Shown one piece after another: positions 15,876 to 26,809 of a stretch of DNA of 64,000 bases. Within the stretch, counting starts at the first letter, position 1, and every line of letters starts with the position of its first letter. The position numbers were made by a program, and so were the translations under genes. Source of the stretch: Rhizobium etli CFN 42 (GTDB lineage Bacteria > Pseudomonadota > Alphaproteobacteria > Rhizobiales > Rhizobiaceae); contig NC_007761.1 in NCBI RefSeq assembly GCF_000092045.1, positions 809,001 to 873,000 of the forward strand, written 5' to 3'. The notes below the pieces were generated by a model. It was not told the origin of the DNA. It saw only the letters and a program-made list of their open reading frames with translations, and did not search any database.

Positions 15876-16146
15876 AGCTCGCCAAAGAGGGCGGCCCTAC
15901 GCCGCCATTTCCTTCCGCCGCTACTATGCCCGCGAGCCGCGCTGTCGGGCTCCGCGGGCGCAAACGGGGGCTAGGTAGCGGGTTGGTTTAGGTGCGAATA
16001 TGTAACTTGCATGTCGCACGGAACTGCCCGGGAGCGTATGACAATCGTTGGAAATAAAGGAAGTCTTGCACCATATGCAACATCAAATCACGTGGGTGAT
16101 GACGCGCGCCCACCAGGAAGGGATTGTTTTTTATTGAGGAAATGTT
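15876..16146. other. Intergenic region between sunset pseudogene and tRNA-Gln
   Basis: I see no gene, terminator or repeat here. It is the junction between the accessory region and the core genome, downstream (3') of the tRNA. Confidence 0.4.
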
Positions 16147-16220
16147 TGGCTGGGGAACCTGGATTCGAACCAAGATCGACGGAGTCAGAGTCCGCTGTTC
16201 TACCATTGAACTATTCCCCA
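16147..16220 (-). tRNA. tRNA-Gln (anticodon CTG)
   Basis: The minus strand reads TGGGGAATAGTTCAATGG at the 5' end. The anticodon loop is CTCTGAC (anticodon CTG), the T-arm contains GGTTCGAATCC, and the acceptor stem closes with TTCCCCA, discriminator G and an encoded CCA. The seven-base acceptor stem TGGGGAA/TTCCCCA pairs fully. The 3' end faces the mobile-element region on the left, the usual side for island integration. Confidence 0.95.
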
Positions 16221-16464
16221 GCAGGCAAACCGGCGGGCGGTTCGGCTGGTGTGCGGCGCTTATAAACAAAAGCCCGAAGATTGCAAATACCTGTTTTGAA
16301 AAAAATCCGGTGCTGTGTGGCCCCCGGTCAACTATCCGCAAATCCCTTGTCCAAAAAAGAATTTGGCGATTTCGGCGGGCGCTGATATCTTTGCGGCAAC
16401 GCAAAAATCGAATGAGCGCCTGCTGCATACCTTTGGGACTTGCGCGGCGCGATGGAAAACGAAC

Positions 16465-18024
16465 GTGGAAGACCCCGAAGGCGGCGCCAAGCCGCAATTT
16501 GACGGGGCGTCGGCGGCAGGGCGCAGGGACGGCAAGAAGTCCAGGCGCCGCAAGGGCAAGCGTGGCGGGCAATCCCGCAGCGCGGCTCATCCCGCTTCGC
16601 ATGAGCTTTCCGGCAATGCCGGACAGTCTGCGCGCCCGATAGAGGATGCAGCCGGGAGTCCGGCCCGCAAGCGAAAGCGCCGCCGTCGTGGCGGTCAAGG
16701 TGCTGCGCAGGACGGTTCACTTCACCCCCATGCCATGGAACAGGCGGCAGCGGCCGGTCACTCCGGCCGGGCCGATGGCGATTCGGCGCCGAGCCGGCGC
16801 AACCGCCGCAAGCATCGCGGCAAGCGCGGCCTGCAGGGCCGGCCGCTGGCGCCGGCAAAGCCTTCGCTGCAGCGTGAAAGCCAGGTGGAGCAGACGACGC
16901 GCAGTGTCGAGCCGCGCGAAACGCCGAATGGCGCGGGCGCGATCCGCAGGGGCCGTCCGGACGGTGATGCTCGTCCCGGTCGCGACGGCGATCGCCAGGC
17001 CGGCGAGCACGCGTGGCCGGAAGAGCTCTACGCCGCGCTCGATCTTGGCACGAACAATTGCCGTCTCCTCATCGCTCAGCCGACCCGCCCGGGGCAGTTC
17101 CGCGTCGTCGACGCTTTCTCGCGTATCGTCCGTCTCGGTGAAGGCCTTGCGGCGAGCGGCCGCCTGTCGGACGACGCGATGGACCGGGCGATCGAAGCCT
17201 TGAGGATCTGCGCCTCCAAGCTGAGGAACCGGGAAATCCGGCGCATGCGGCTGATCGCGACCGAAGCCTGCCGTCAGGCGATCAATGGCGAGGAATTTCT
17301 CCGCCGGGTCGTCGCCGAAACCGGTCTTGCGCTCGAAATCATCGATCGCGAAACGGAAGCGCGGCTTGCCGTCTCCGGCTGCTCGTCGCTCGTCGGACGG
17401 GAGACACGCTCCGTCGTGCTGTTCGATATCGGCGGCGGTTCGTCGGAAATCGCCGTCATCCGCATCGGCGACAATCGCTTCAGCCGGCTGGCCAATCACA
17501 TCACCCACTGGACTTCGCTGCCAGTCGGCGTCGTGACGCTGTCGGAGCGCCACGGCGGACGCGACGTGACGCCGGAGCTCTTCGAAGGCATGGTGCGCGA
17601 GGTCGAAGGCATGCTCGGGCGTTTCGATTGCCCGGAGATCGAGATCGCCCAGACCGGCGACTTCCACCTGATCGGCACGTCGGGCACGGTGACGACGCTT
17701 GCGGGCGTCCATCTCGACCTGCCGCGTTACGACCGGCGCAAGGTCGACGGCATCTGGCTGTCCGATGGCGAGGTCTCAGCCATGCAGGCAAAACTGCTCT
17801 CCTGGGATTTCGAAAGCCGCGCCGCCAATCCCTGCATCGGGCCCGATCGCGCCGACCTCGTGCTTGCCGGCTGCGCCATCCTCGAGGCGATCCGCCGTCG
17901 CTGGCCGAGCCCGCGCATGCGCGTTGCCGATCGCGGCTTGAGGGAAGGCCTGCTGACCGACATGATGGCCGATGACGGTGTGTGGCGCCGCAATCGCAAT
18001 CGCCGCGGCCAGCGGGCTAGATAG
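16465..18024 (+). CDS. ppx: Ppx/GppA family phosphatase (exopolyphosphatase or pppGpp phosphohydrolase)
   Basis: The start is uncertain. GTG 16465 fits best, because the open frame further upstream to 16315 lies against the tRNA and reads as non-protein-like sequence. The product is then 519 residues. The first ~170 residues are very basic and low in complexity ([13 protein letters not shown] and similar runs), followed by the Ppx-GppA domain: [16 protein letters not shown] (phosphate-binding loop 1, near residue 190), [27 protein letters not shown] (loop 2) and [12 protein letters not shown]. The enzyme hydrolyses polyphosphate or pppGpp in the cytoplasm. The basic tail is unusual and could bind polyphosphate or RNA. 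rlmE follows 8 bases later. Confidence 0.85.
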   Translation: MEDPEGGAKPQFDGASAAGRRDGKKSRRRKGKRGGQSRSAAHPASHELSGNAGQSARPIEDAAGSPARKRKRRRRGGQGAAQDGSLHPHAMEQAAAAGHSGRADGDSAPSRRNRRKHRGKRGLQGRPLAPAKPSLQRESQVEQTTRSVEPRETPNGAGAIRRGRPDGDARPGRDGDRQAGEHAWPEELYAALDLGTNNCRLLIAQPTRPGQFRVVDAFSRIVRLGEGLAASGRLSDDAMDRAIEALRICASKLRNREIRRMRLIATEACRQAINGEEFLRRVVAETGLALEIIDRETEARLAVSGCSSLVGRETRSVVLFDIGGGSSEIAVIRIGDNRFSRLANHITHWTSLPVGVVTLSERHGGRDVTPELFEGMVREVEGMLGRFDCPEIEIAQTGDFHLIGTSGTVTTLAGVHLDLPRYDRRKVDGIWLSDGEVSAMQAKLLSWDFESRAANPCIGPDRADLVLAGCAILEAIRRRWPSPRMRVADRGLREGLLTDMMADDGVWRRNRNRRGQRAR

Positions 18025-18032
18025 GGGAAGGC

Positions 18033-18752
18033 ATGACCAAGGCACCGATCGCGGGAAACCGCACCGGCCGCAAGCTCGGCCAGCGCGTCAAGAACAAGAA
18101 GATGAAGGCGTCCTCTCGCCAGTGGCTGCAGCGCCACATCAACGATCCCTATGTGCAGCGCGCCCAGCTTGAAGGCTATCGCGCCCGTGCCGCCTTCAAG
18201 CTGCTGGAGATCGACGAGAAATACCATATCCTGCGCGGCGCCAAGCGCATCATCGATCTAGGGGCTGCTCCCGGCAGCTGGTCGCAGATCGCCGCCAAAG
18301 TCACCGGCTCGACGGATGAGGATATCCGGGTGGCCGCGATCGACTTCCTCGAAATGGCCCAGTTGCCGGGTGTGTGGATCCTGCAGCTCGATTTCCTTGA
18401 TCCGAGTGCACCGGGAAAGCTGATGGAGGCCGTCGGCGGCACGCCCGATCTCGTCATCTCGGACATGGCGGCACCCACCACCGGCCACCACCGCACCGAC
18501 CATCTGCGCACCATGCACCTCTGCGAGGTGGCGGCCCATTTCGCCATCGAAGTGCTGGGGGAAGGCGGGCATTTCCTGACCAAGACTTTCCAGGGCGGCA
18601 CCGAGCGCGATCTGCTCGCCATGCTGAAGCAGAATTTCCGCCAGGTCGTCCATGTCAAGCCGAACTCATCGCGGGCCGAATCGGTCGAGATGTTCCTGCT
18701 GGCTAAGGGGTTCAAGGGGCGCAAAGCTGAGGGCGACGCTGAAGAAGCTTGA
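18033..18752 (+). CDS. rlmE: 23S rRNA (uridine-2'-O)-methyltransferase RlmE
   Basis: A 239-residue FtsJ/RrmJ-type enzyme that methylates the ribose of U2552 (E. coli numbering) in 23S rRNA during late 50S assembly. A basic N-terminus ([20 protein letters not shown]) precedes [13 protein letters not shown] (catalytic Lys region), the SAM motif [33 protein letters not shown] (catalytic Asp), FLTKTFQGG (Lys) and [15 protein letters not shown] (Glu), so the K-D-K-E tetrad is complete. It lies 8 bases after ppx, probably in one operon. A diverged copy of its last ten codons recurs at 20431-20463 (see findings). Confidence 0.95.
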   Translation: MTKAPIAGNRTGRKLGQRVKNKKMKASSRQWLQRHINDPYVQRAQLEGYRARAAFKLLEIDEKYHILRGAKRIIDLGAAPGSWSQIAAKVTGSTDEDIRVAAIDFLEMAQLPGVWILQLDFLDPSAPGKLMEAVGGTPDLVISDMAAPTTGHHRTDHLRTMHLCEVAAHFAIEVLGEGGHFLTKTFQGGTERDLLAMLKQNFRQVVHVKPNSSRAESVEMFLLAKGFKGRKAEGDAEEA

Positions 18753-19115
18753 TCTCGGGCCGTTCCTTACGGACTATTTTAGGCAGAGCCATAGTCTGAT
18801 AGGACATCGGCCTGCCTACCCAGGGTATTGCTTTATAGGCTGACATAGGTTCCAAGGAGCAACTGCTGAAGAACAATTCGGCTGCGGAGCCTATCGCTCG
18901 ATCCTTGGCTCAAGCCCGCACCCTAGGCGTGTTTTTCTGCCCATTGGGCCCATCGTTGCATCGCTTCGCCGATCATTATTGAACAGAACTGTATCGATTA
19001 GGAAAGCTCGTTGCCGGAATGCCACTTCGAATAAAGCCATACATTTCCGCCGACTTGACAGCCGTGATCACGACCCTTAGCTAGGCAGCATCGACACGGT
19101 CAGGGGCCGGCAAAT
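18753..19115. other. Intergenic stretch upstream of the O-antigen ligase gene
   Basis: No gene is evident. The first bases (to 18766) are one member of a direct repeat, matched at 20463-20476. Base composition is lower in GC than the neighbours. Any promoter for the ligase gene must lie here, but I cannot identify one. Confidence 0.4.
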
Positions 19116-20390
19116 TTGAATTATTTAACACAACTCAAGATAGCGATTCTGGATTCTGGGACCGGAGCGGGAGGTGCGCGTGACCGAAATAACCGAATTG
19201 CGGTCTTTGCCTTTGCAATCCTTCCGGGTCTTTCCCCAAATTTTAACTCCTTCATCCTCTACGTGTCGGTGGTCTGGGCCGCCTACTGTCTGGTCACGGG
19301 CCGCTTTCCTCTGAACCTGTGGAAGTCGGACCGAGCAGTTGCCATTTGCATGACGATCTACCCGCTGGTGATGATCGCCAGCATCTTCATCAATCCGCCT
19401 TACTCCGAAGTGGGAGATTGGATATTCCGGCTCCTGCCCTTCTTTTCGATCTGGCTGATATTGCCACGAATGCGCCAATCTCCCGATGGCCGCCTTGTGC
19501 CGCTGTTTATCCTCGGTGCCGGGATCGGCATGATCGTTACCTTTCTCATGAGCCTGCTGCAGATCATCTTTCTGATGGAGAGAGCAGAGGCTGGGACGTC
19601 GAATGCTGCACTACTCGGAATCATAGGCCTGCTTTTCGGGGGCGTTGCGCTTCTCAACGTTCAATCTCCCAAAAGCGTGGAGCAAAGAATTGCGATCTTG
19701 GGATATGCCGCCGGCCTCGGCTGCGTGCTGCTTTCCGGAACGCGTTCGGCCTGGCTGGCCATTCCCGTCCATCTCGTCATTCTTCTCTGGTATTTCCGCA
19801 AACACAGCTTCCATCTCAGTTTGCGCAGTCTCGCCATTACCGGCTCTTTGCTGTTCGCCGGACTTATCGCGCTGGGCAGCGGCCAAATCATCCATCGCAT
19901 CCACGCGCTGCAGGAAAATATGGCATCGCTTGAACGCAGTCAGGACGAGATTACCTCACTCAGCGCACGCGTCGCCTTATACAAAGGCGCGCTGGCAGCC
20001 ATCAGCAAGGATCCATTGACCGGTTATGGCCCGCAGAACAGGATGCCCTCGGTCTTGGCGGAGCTACCCGAAAACATCAGGCCACAACTGCCCTATTCGC
20101 ATGTCCATAACGGCTTTCTGACGGCGGGGATCGACGCCGGCGTTGTCGGCATCGCAGCGCTTTCGCTGCTGCTCCTGACGCCCTTGATAGCCGCGTGGAA
20201 AAAGGAACCCGGCCCCGGCAAGGACCTGTCCATGGCGATCGCTCTCCTACTCGTCAGCAGCTACGTCATTACCGGCAGCTTCGGCATCATGTTCAACCAA
20301 AAGGCATTGGATCCTATCTTCGCCTATATGGTCGCCCTTATTTGTGCGGACCGAGGTAGCACACGATTTGCGCCCGTCGTTCATAGCTGA
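19116..20390 (+). CDS. O-antigen ligase / polymerase family membrane protein
   Basis: A 424-residue polytopic membrane protein, with TTG 19116 the likely start (no good ATG nearby). About ten to twelve hydrophobic segments are separated by one large periplasmic loop (about residues 255-335). This loop holds GYGPQNRM and YSHVHNGFLTAGIDAGVVG; the H-x-H-N-G-F/Y-L block with GYG upstream is the Wzy_C/WaaL signature. Such proteins attach O-antigen to lipid A-core or polymerise O-units at the periplasmic face of the inner membrane. The gene is isolated between rlmE and a scar of the rlmE 3' end, so it looks acquired. Confidence 0.8.
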   Translation: MNYLTQLKIAILDSGTGAGGARDRNNRIAVFAFAILPGLSPNFNSFILYVSVVWAAYCLVTGRFPLNLWKSDRAVAICMTIYPLVMIASIFINPPYSEVGDWIFRLLPFFSIWLILPRMRQSPDGRLVPLFILGAGIGMIVTFLMSLLQIIFLMERAEAGTSNAALLGIIGLLFGGVALLNVQSPKSVEQRIAILGYAAGLGCVLLSGTRSAWLAIPVHLVILLWYFRKHSFHLSLRSLAITGSLLFAGLIALGSGQIIHRIHALQENMASLERSQDEITSLSARVALYKGALAAISKDPLTGYGPQNRMPSVLAELPENIRPQLPYSHVHNGFLTAGIDAGVVGIAALSLLLLTPLIAAWKKEPGPGKDLSMAIALLLVSSYVITGSFGIMFNQKALDPIFAYMVALICADRGSTRFAPVVHS

Positions 20391-20430
20391 CCACCGGCGC
20401 GTAACCGCCCGTTGAAGCGCATCAAAAGAA

Positions 20431-20476
20431 GCAAGGCGGAAGGTCAAGCAGAGGAAGCTTGATCTTGGGCCGTTCC
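20431..20476 (+). pseudogene. Vestigial 3' end of a second rlmE allele
   Basis: AAG GCG GAA GGT CAA GCA GAG GAA GCT TGA encodes KAEGQAEEA and a stop. The real rlmE ends KAEGDAEEA. Six of the codons differ synonymously and one changes Asp to Gln. The 23 bases spanning the stop (20454-20476) match 18744-18766 with one mismatch. There is no promoter or start, so this is a fragment left by recombination. Confidence 0.8.
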
Positions 20477-20496
20477 CGGCCGATGATGACGGTCCC

Positions 20497-20880
20497 ATGC
20501 TTCTTTACGTCACGCTCGGAACCAACGACCTTGATCGCGCAGGGCATTTTTACGATGCCGTTCTGCCCGTGCTCGGCTATCGCCGCCAGCATTATTCGCA
20601 GGAGGAGATCGGTTATTCGGCCGGGGGCGATACGCGCTGCCGTTTCTGGGTGGTGACGCCGTTCAATCGCCGCCGGGCGACTGCGGGCAATGGCGCCATG
20701 GTCGCGTTCTCAGCCGATACGCGGGCGGCCGTCGATGCCTTCCATGCGGCGGCAATCGCGGCAGGTGCCGCCGATGAAGGCGGGCCGGGTCTGCGCTCCT
20801 ACCATGCCCATTTTTATGCCGCCTATGTCCGCGATCTCGACGGCAACAAGCTCTCCGCCGTCTGCGAGAGCCCCGAATAG
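20497..20880 (+). CDS. VOC-family (glyoxalase/bleomycin resistance-like) protein
   Basis: A 127-residue protein with the two beta-alpha-beta-beta-beta units of the vicinal oxygen chelate fold. It starts MLLYVTLGTNDLDRAGHFYD and ends with HFYAAYVRDLDGNKLSAVCE, which contains the DLDGN...E metal-ligand region. Members bind a divalent metal and act on small molecules or electrophiles; the substrate cannot be told. It is convergent with the MFS gene, with stops only five bases apart. It may belong to the ancestral gene order after rlmE. Confidence 0.8.
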   Translation: MLLYVTLGTNDLDRAGHFYDAVLPVLGYRRQHYSQEEIGYSAGGDTRCRFWVVTPFNRRRATAGNGAMVAFSADTRAAVDAFHAAAIAAGAADEGGPGLRSYHAHFYAAYVRDLDGNKLSAVCESPE

Positions 20881-20885
20881 AAAGC

Positions 20886-22307
20886 TTACTTCGCGGCTTG
20901 TTGCTCGGCCTCGATCGGTCCCGCCAGGCGCCTTGAGCGGTGGCCGGAAACCAGCGCGCCGGCGTTACGATCCATCCTGATGAAGGGGATGGTCGCAATC
21001 ACGGTCAATCCTGAGATGATGTAGAAGGCAAGGTGGAAATCGGCCACATCAAGTGCCTCGCCCCTGATATAGATCGAGCTTTCCAGGATCGCGGCCGCGA
21101 CCGCGACGCCGAGCGCCAGGCTGATCTGCTGCATCACCGAACTCATCGAGGTCGCCTGGCTCGCCTGCGCATCGTCGATATCGGCAAAGGCGAGCGCATT
21201 GACCCCGGTGAACATGAAGGAGCGGGAGAAGCCGCCGATGAGCAGCACGCCGATGATGACGAGATGCGGCGTTGCCGGCGTGAACAGGCCGGTGATGACG
21301 GTGACGGCAGTCGTCACCATGGCGGCGCCGAGCAGCGTCGTGCGGAAGCCGATGGCGGCGAAGACGCGCTTTGCCATGAATTTGGTGGTGATCGCGCCGA
21401 TCGCGCCGGCAAAGGTTATCAGGCCGGATTGGAACGGCGTCAGCCCGAAGCCGAGCTGCAGCATCAGCGGCGTCAGGAACGGCATGGCGCCGACGCAGAT
21501 GCGAAACAGCGTGCCGCCCACGGTCGAGGCGCGGAATGTCGGGTTCTTGAACAGGTTCAGGTTGAGGATCGGCGCCGGGTGGCGCTTCGCGTGGCTGACA
21601 TAGAGGACGCCGCAGGCAAGTCCGACCAACGTTGCGGCGACGCCGATGATCGGCGGCAAGGCCGGCAGGCTGACCACCGACAGGCCGAAGACGACCCCCG
21701 CGGCCGAAAGGGAGGTGAGCACGAAACCGGTGAAATCGAGCTTCGGCGGGGCTGTCGCCTCCACCTCCGGCAGGAAGATCGTCGCCAGCCAGATGCCGAT
21801 GATGCCGACAGGCACGTTGATCAGGAAGATCCAGTGCCAGCTGAAATACGTGGTGATGAAGCCGCCGAGCGGCGGGCCGGTGAGCGGGCCGACCAGGGCC
21901 GGGATGGTGAGCAGCGCCATGGCCGAGACCAGATCGCTGCGCTTGGTCGTGCGCACCAGCACGAGACGGCCGACCGGCGTCATCATCGCACCGCCCATGC
22001 CCTGCAGGAATCGGGCAAAGACGAACTCGACAAGGCTGGAGGAGATGGCGCAGAAGATCGAGCCGATGACGAAGACTGATATGGCGAGCCGAAAGATTTT
22101 CTTGGCGCCGAACCTGTCGGCCATCCAGCCGCTGACGGGAATGAATACCGCAAGCGCCACCATATAGGAGGTCAGCGCCAGTTTCAGGGTGATCGGCCCG
22201 ACATGGAGGTCTGCGGCGATCGCCGGCAGCGCCGTCGAGATCACGGTGGAATCCATCTGTTCCATGAAGAGAGCGACGGCGAGGATCAGCGGGACGATGC
22301 GGTTCAT
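20886..22307 (-). CDS. MFS drug/solute exporter, DHA2-type
   Basis: A 473-residue permease with about 14 membrane segments. Motifs include the DHA2-like MEQMDSTVISTALPAIA near the N-terminus (motif D1), GWMADRFGAKKIF (motif A, between TM2 and TM3), and LGWxx-type motif C glycines around residue 150 (ALVGPLTGPPLGGFI). It exports small toxic compounds by proton antiport in the inner membrane. The substrate is unknown. No adjacent regulator is seen. Confidence 0.88.
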   Translation of the reverse strand: MNRIVPLILAVALFMEQMDSTVISTALPAIAADLHVGPITLKLALTSYMVALAVFIPVSGWMADRFGAKKIFRLAISVFVIGSIFCAISSSLVEFVFARFLQGMGGAMMTPVGRLVLVRTTKRSDLVSAMALLTIPALVGPLTGPPLGGFITTYFSWHWIFLINVPVGIIGIWLATIFLPEVEATAPPKLDFTGFVLTSLSAAGVVFGLSVVSLPALPPIIGVAATLVGLACGVLYVSHAKRHPAPILNLNLFKNPTFRASTVGGTLFRICVGAMPFLTPLMLQLGFGLTPFQSGLITFAGAIGAITTKFMAKRVFAAIGFRTTLLGAAMVTTAVTVITGLFTPATPHLVIIGVLLIGGFSRSFMFTGVNALAFADIDDAQASQATSMSSVMQQISLALGVAVAAAILESSIYIRGEALDVADFHLAFYIISGLTVIATIPFIRMDRNAGALVSGHRSRRLAGPIEAEQQAAK

Positions 22308-22550
22308 AGGCGGGAGCCTTGATGGGCGCGGATGGAAGCTGGAAGGCCCGTGCTGTTTAGTCCCAGTTTAGGGAGCTGCCAATGCTCTAATCCGCTTCGA
22401 TGCGATGTTTGCTTCACGTCTGCGTGAGACGGCTTGTCCGACAAGCTCCGCTATCAAGATTGACATATGTTTACGCCGCCGTGGCAAGAAATCCGGCGGG
22501 GTGTCATCGGCCGCGCAGCGACAAAGCACGCGTCAGGGGGGGATGGATAT

Positions 22551-23543
22551 ATGGCAATTTCGACGCGAATGACACGGCGCACGCTTTTTGCCGCAAGCCT
22601 CGGCCTGCTGGCGGCGCCGGCAATTTTGAAAGAGAAGGCCGAAGCGGCCGTCACTGGAGCAAGCAGACGTATGGATATAACGCCTTTACCCGAAATCAAT
22701 CAGTTCAAGCTCGGTTCCTATAGGTTCACCGTCGTCAGGGACGGGATCAATATCTCCGAAAAACCTTATGAGACCTACGGCACCAATCAGGATCCCGAAG
22801 CCGTCCAGGCGTTGCTGACCGCAAACTTCCTGCCGGCCGACAAGTTCCTGAACGGCTATGCGCCTGTTCTCATCGACACCGGCTCCGATCTCATTCTCGT
22901 CGACACCGGTTTTGGCGCGGCCGGCCGCGCCCGCGGGCTCGGAAAGCTCGCCGAAGGCCTGAAGGTGGCGGGATATTCGCCCGAGGACGTGACTTTGGTG
23001 GCTCTGACCCATCTGCACGGCGATCACATCGGCGGGCTGATGGAAGACGGCGCGCCCGCCTTCCGCAACGCCCGCTATGTCATCGGTGCGGCCGAATATG
23101 ATTTCTGGTCGAACGCTGCGCGCGAGGGCACGCCGGCCGAGGCCGGGCACAAGGCGGTGCTCGCCAATGTGGCGCCGCTTGCCGAAAAGGCCACCTTCAT
23201 CAAAGATGGCGCCGGCGTCGCGCCCGGCGTCACCGCAATGCTGGCGGCCGGCCACTCGCCAGGTCACATCGTGTTCCATGTCGAATCCGACGGCAAACGC
23301 CTCGTTGTGACCGGCGATACGGCCAACCACTATATCCTGTCGCTCTTGCGTCCGGACTGGGAGGTGCGTTTCGACATGGACAAGGCGCAGGCGGCCGCCA
23401 CCCGCCGCAAGGTTTTTGATATGATCGCGGCCGACAAGATCGCATTTCTCGGCTACCACATGCCGTTCCCGGCGGTTGGCTTCGTCGAGCGACAGGATGG
23501 CGGCTATCGCTTCGTGCCGAAAACCTATCAGTTCGATATTTGA
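22551..23543 (+). CDS. Tat-exported MBL-fold metallo-hydrolase
   Basis: The start is ATG 22551, with a GGGGGGA purine run just upstream. An upstream in-frame ATG (22467) would bury the signal peptide. The 330-residue product begins with a twin-arginine signal (TRMTRRTLFAASLGLLAAP, about residues 5-24), predicting export of the folded, metal-loaded protein. The metallo-beta-lactamase core contains ALTHLHGDHIGGL (HxHxDH), AAGHSPGHIVFHV and VVTGDTANH, giving both zinc sites. Family members hydrolyse lactones, esters or thioesters; the substrate is unknown. Confidence 0.88.
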   Translation: MAISTRMTRRTLFAASLGLLAAPAILKEKAEAAVTGASRRMDITPLPEINQFKLGSYRFTVVRDGINISEKPYETYGTNQDPEAVQALLTANFLPADKFLNGYAPVLIDTGSDLILVDTGFGAAGRARGLGKLAEGLKVAGYSPEDVTLVALTHLHGDHIGGLMEDGAPAFRNARYVIGAAEYDFWSNAAREGTPAEAGHKAVLANVAPLAEKATFIKDGAGVAPGVTAMLAAGHSPGHIVFHVESDGKRLVVTGDTANHYILSLLRPDWEVRFDMDKAQAAATRRKVFDMIAADKIAFLGYHMPFPAVGFVERQDGGYRFVPKTYQFDI

Positions 23544-23597
23544 TCGAAAGCGGCTCTGATTTCCCGGAATTGCTTTACGTGCATGGCACCCATGACG

Positions 23598-23624
23598 AGC
23601 CCGGCGCACAGGCCGGGCTTTTTC
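23598..23624 (+). terminator. Rho-independent terminator after the MBL-fold gene
   Basis: AGCCCGGC-GCACAG-GCCGGGCT forms an 8-bp stem followed by a run of T (TTTTTCC). It lies about 55 bases after the MBL gene stop and before guaB. Confidence 0.85.
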
Positions 23625-23737
23625 CTATTTCCTTCCTCTCATAGACGTGTTACCAGCCCTCGCCAACTTCCAAGCAACTCATGCACACCGCCGGGGCGGA
23701 CGATTCGTTTCCGGGGCAGGTTGCATTTTCTATATGA

Positions 23738-25234
<1,497 letters not shown>

Positions 25235-25236
25235 CC

Positions 25237-25791
25237 ATGAAGGCGGGCAGCGGGATTCCGCTCTGGATCATCACGCTGCTCGCCGCCCTTTGCCTTGCTG
25301 TGCTCGCCTGGACGACCTTCGGCTTCGTCGTTCCCTTCAAGCACGAAACCGGCCAGGCGGTGCTCGACACCTATTTTGCCGGCTACGACGAATCCGCCGT
25401 CTTCCACATGCAGAAGCTGCTTGATGGAAACGAGACGGCGGCGAGACTGCTGAGCGCCATGTATTTCGGGCCGGAGCTGATCTTTCCGGCCTTGCTGACG
25501 GCGCTGCTGTTCCTCGCCTTCCTCAGGCTCGGGCCTGTCGACGCCTGGTTTGGACGATCGCTGCACCCGCTCGTCGGTCGCGCGGTCTATCTGCTGCCCT
25601 TCGTCTACGGTATCGCCGACTATGGCGAGAACATCGCGAGCCTGATCGCCTTCAGCGACAGTCCTTCCGCGGGCCTCGCCGCGCAGCTGCTGCCATGGAT
25701 GACGCGGCTGAAATTCTTAGGCCTCGCCATCTCGTTCATCGTCCTTGTCAGGCTCGCCATCGCCCGTTGGCTGTCGCCGGGCCGAGATTGA
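25237..25791 (+). CDS. Hypothetical integral membrane protein
   Basis: A 184-residue protein with about four membrane segments: near residues 7-30 (LWIITLLAALCLAVLAWTTF), 72-92, 105-125 and 150-172. I recognise no motif beyond this layout. Starting two bases after the guaB stop, it is probably co-transcribed with guaB, but nothing ties it functionally to purine synthesis. Confidence 0.75.
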   Translation: MKAGSGIPLWIITLLAALCLAVLAWTTFGFVVPFKHETGQAVLDTYFAGYDESAVFHMQKLLDGNETAARLLSAMYFGPELIFPALLTALLFLAFLRLGPVDAWFGRSLHPLVGRAVYLLPFVYGIADYGENIASLIAFSDSPSAGLAAQLLPWMTRLKFLGLAISFIVLVRLAIARWLSPGRD

Positions 25792-25799
25792 AGCAGCTA

Positions 25800-26717
25800 T
25801 CAGCTCCTCCTCCGCCAAACCGGATTTGACAGTCTCGCCATCATGAAATCGGAAAGGACCTCGACCTTCGCTGGCCGGCTCCGAGCCGAAGGTGTGACGA
25901 AATACAGTGCGCCGGTCGGCAGCGTCCAGTCGGGAAGGATTGGCGTCAGCTGGCCGTCGACGAGATGGTCATGTGCGAGAAATTCGGGCAGTTCGATGAC
26001 CCCGAGGCCCCGTAGCGCCATAGGCACCAACGCTTGCGAGTTGGTGGCCCTGAGAGAGCCGCTTGGCACGATGACCTCCTCCTTGCCTTCACCGTTGCGC
26101 AGGCGCCAGACGTCCTGTCGCGCCCTGTAGGCGTATCCGAGGCAATGGTGAGCCGCCAGCTCGCGGGGATGTTCCGGCACGCCGTAGCGATCGAGGTATG
26201 CGGGTGCAGCGAGAATGAAGCGATCCACCGGCGTCAGCCTGCGCGCGACCAATGACGAATCCGGCAGGACCGCGATTCTGAGTGCCGCATCGAAGCCGTC
26301 TCCCACGATATCGACGACGGCGTCGCTCATGTGCAGGTCGATGGAAATCTCCGGAAAGAGCTCGAAAAAGTCAGGCAGGATCGGGGCCAGCCAGCGTGTA
26401 CCGAAGTCCATCGGCGCGGCAAGCCTGATGAGCCCCTTCGGGCGGGTCGCAAGCTCCCGGGCGGCGTCCTCTGCCATCTCTGCCTCAGCATAGATCCGGG
26501 CGGCGCTGTCGACCAGTCGCAGGCCGAAATCGGTCAAAGCGAGCTGCCGAGAGGTGCGGTTGAAGAGCCTTGCGCCCAGCCTTTGCTCAAGACGGCTTAC
26601 GGCTCGCGAAACGGTCGGCACCGACACGCCGAGCGTCTGCGCAGCCCGCACGAAAGACCGCTCCTCGGCGACCTTCGCGAACATCGCCAGTCCCTCGAAA
26701 TCTGGAAATTTCGTCAT
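25800..26717 (-). CDS. LysR-family transcriptional regulator
   Basis: The start is ATG 26717 (MTKFPDFEGLAMFAKVAEER); an extension to 26816 would overlap the SDR gene and is rejected. The 305-residue product has the LysR helix-turn-helix at residues 8-65 (SFVRAAQTLGVSVPTVSRAV and RLEQRLGARLFNRTSR) and a periplasmic-binding-like effector domain after. It is divergent from the SDR gene with only ~90 bases between, so it very likely controls that gene and itself. The pair resembles LysR/short-chain dehydrogenase pairs that respond to small organic substrates; the ligand is unknown. Confidence 0.9.
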   Translation of the reverse strand: MTKFPDFEGLAMFAKVAEERSFVRAAQTLGVSVPTVSRAVSRLEQRLGARLFNRTSRQLALTDFGLRLVDSAARIYAEAEMAEDAARELATRPKGLIRLAAPMDFGTRWLAPILPDFFELFPEISIDLHMSDAVVDIVGDGFDAALRIAVLPDSSLVARRLTPVDRFILAAPAYLDRYGVPEHPRELAAHHCLGYAYRARQDVWRLRNGEGKEEVIVPSGSLRATNSQALVPMALRGLGVIELPEFLAHDHLVDGQLTPILPDWTLPTGALYFVTPSARSRPAKVEVLSDFMMARLSNPVWRRRS

Positions 26718-26809
26718 TTCATTCCTGAAACAATGGCTTTCAATTCTTTCTATTCCGAAACGATGCCCCCGTCCATATCTCAACTTCAGTCGAACCAAAG
26801 GAGACGACA

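Noticed and set aside
21033..22079. Plus-strand frame opposite the MFS gene (348 codons)
   Set aside because: Same shadow pattern, with very high Asp/Arg/Glu content and no hydrophobic core.
22467..22550. Upstream ATG start for the MBL-fold protein
   Set aside because: It would place 28 residues before the twin-arginine signal and lacks a good ribosome-binding site; ATG 22551 has both in place.
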